The notes under the pieces: generated by a model
Told to the model about the DNA's origin: nothing
The model's database searches: none
What the model saw: only the letters and a program-made list of their open reading frames with translations
Assembly (NCBI GenBank): GCA_963680875.1
Contig: OY804580.1
Coordinates: forward strand, 100,106,000-100,169,999
Direction of reading: 5' to 3'
Length of the DNA: 64,000 nt
Source: Bathymodiolus brooksi
Taxonomy: Eukaryota > Mollusca > Bivalvia > Mytilida > Modiolidae
Translations under genes and position numbers: made by a program
Shown: in pieces, positions 63,310 to 64,000 of the stretch
Position numbering within the stretch: position 1 is the stretch's first letter
Layout: every line of letters begins with the position of its first letter

Positions 63310-63505
63310 TTAGTGTTAGGGATATGGTGTTACACGGAGAAAACCACCGACCTGCCGCAAGTCACTGACAAACTTCATCACATGATGTTGTATCGAGTAC
63401 ACATCGCCATTAGCGGGATTCGAACTCACAACGCCAGTAGTGATAGGCACTGATTGCATAGGTAGTCGTAAATCCAACTACCATACGATCACCACCACGA
63501 CGGTC
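63310..63505 (-). repeat. SINE family B
   Basis: GAGAAAACCACCGACCTGCC, GCGGGATTCGAACTCACAAC (box B complement), CAACTACCATACGATCACCA head. Tail shortened. Confidence 0.86.
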
Positions 63506-63617
63506 TTGTAGTATATTCGGTACTTTCATATCTTACTTTAATTTCGTAAATAATTATATTTGGTGTATAAGACATATTGTAAAACCGGATGTTGATTATT
63601 TTTATAAAAGTAAAAGC

Positions 63618-63789
63618 CAGGGGCGGATCCAGGGGGAGGGGGGAAGCGCGAATTGGAAAAAAAATATGATTTTTTGGCGTAAAATCGTGATTTTTCACAC
63701 GAAATACCCCAACAATTTTCGCGCCTCCCTCCGCTTGGCGCAATTTTTTTAAGTGCGCCCCCTAACATGAAATCCTGGATCCGCCCCTG
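63618..63789. mobile_element. hAT-type MITE, 172 bp
   Basis: CAGGGGCGGATCCAGGG and TCCTGGATCCGCCCCTG are terminal inverted repeats of the common hAT style. The flanks share AAAGC, a possible decayed 8-bp target duplication. No frame. Confidence 0.85.
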
Positions 63790-64000
63790 AAAGCGTTACC
63801 TTAAATGGTGCTAAAACTTTGTAGTTAAAAGCCAACCGTTATCTTAACAGTACTTCAACTTGCCCCTTAATAAAATTTAACTATTCAACAGTTTTACATA
63901 ACATTCTAATTATATCAATTATTATTTAAAAAAAAAAACAATTTCGTGCCTAATTTAATGTGCAATAAGGAAATTACAATATAATTTCATAATAATGAAA

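Overview
The window is nuclear DNA of a metazoan, most probably a bivalve mollusc. The sequence is AT-rich and contains two intron-rich genes in deep repeat sequence. Its tRNA-derived SINEs, hairpin-ended 156-bp tandem elements and pogo/Tigger-type DNA elements are of kinds I associate with bivalve genomes. The bivalve call is inference from repeat style, not from a database match. No bacterial, organellar, rRNA or functional tRNA gene was recognised.

Region 1, 4706-35390, minus strand: one WD40-repeat gene. Ten coding exons, including a 32-bp microexon, join in phase to give 385 residues with seven beta-propeller blades. The 1.16 kb of coding sequence is spread over 30.7 kb. Its introns hold a 31-bp satellite of about 115 copies (9502-13072), a 38-bp satellite of about 46 copies (16402-18173), an 86-bp array, a 24-bp array, SINEs, MITEs and Tigger-like elements.

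Region 2, 40538-46002, minus strand: a four-exon gene for a 558-residue protein. It joins an HMG-CoA-lyase/isopropylmalate-synthase-like TIM barrel (HxH metal motif) to a C-terminal canonical EF-hand. A 52-bp array lies on the donor side of exon 2.

Region 3, 47906-55669, plus strand: a full-length but dead BEL/Pao LTR retrotransposon with 648-bp LTRs. Its gag-pol is broken by stops and frameshifts, and the integrase core carries a 273-bp in-frame tandem duplication.

Region 4, 55670-64000: gene-poor sequence with MITEs, SINE pieces, a hAT transposase C-terminal remnant, and one weak candidate first exon at 60737.

Main discovery: two unrelated genes each carry a satellite made by tandem amplification of the END OF A CODING EXON PLUS ITS 5' SPLICE SITE. 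The 38-bp array amplifies the end of the WD40 microexon with its GTAAG donor. The 52-bp array amplifies the end of the TIM-barrel exon, including its second metal-site His codon, with its donor. Both arrays begin at the coding exon, both junctions lie at a TA dinucleotide shared by exon and intron, and use of a later donor would bring in an early stop. In the WD40 gene the 31-bp satellite sits at the opposite kind of site, just before a 3' splice site, and each unit resembles a branch point plus acceptor. This looks like a recurrent process of splice-site satellite birth that may affect splicing or act as arrays of U1 sites.
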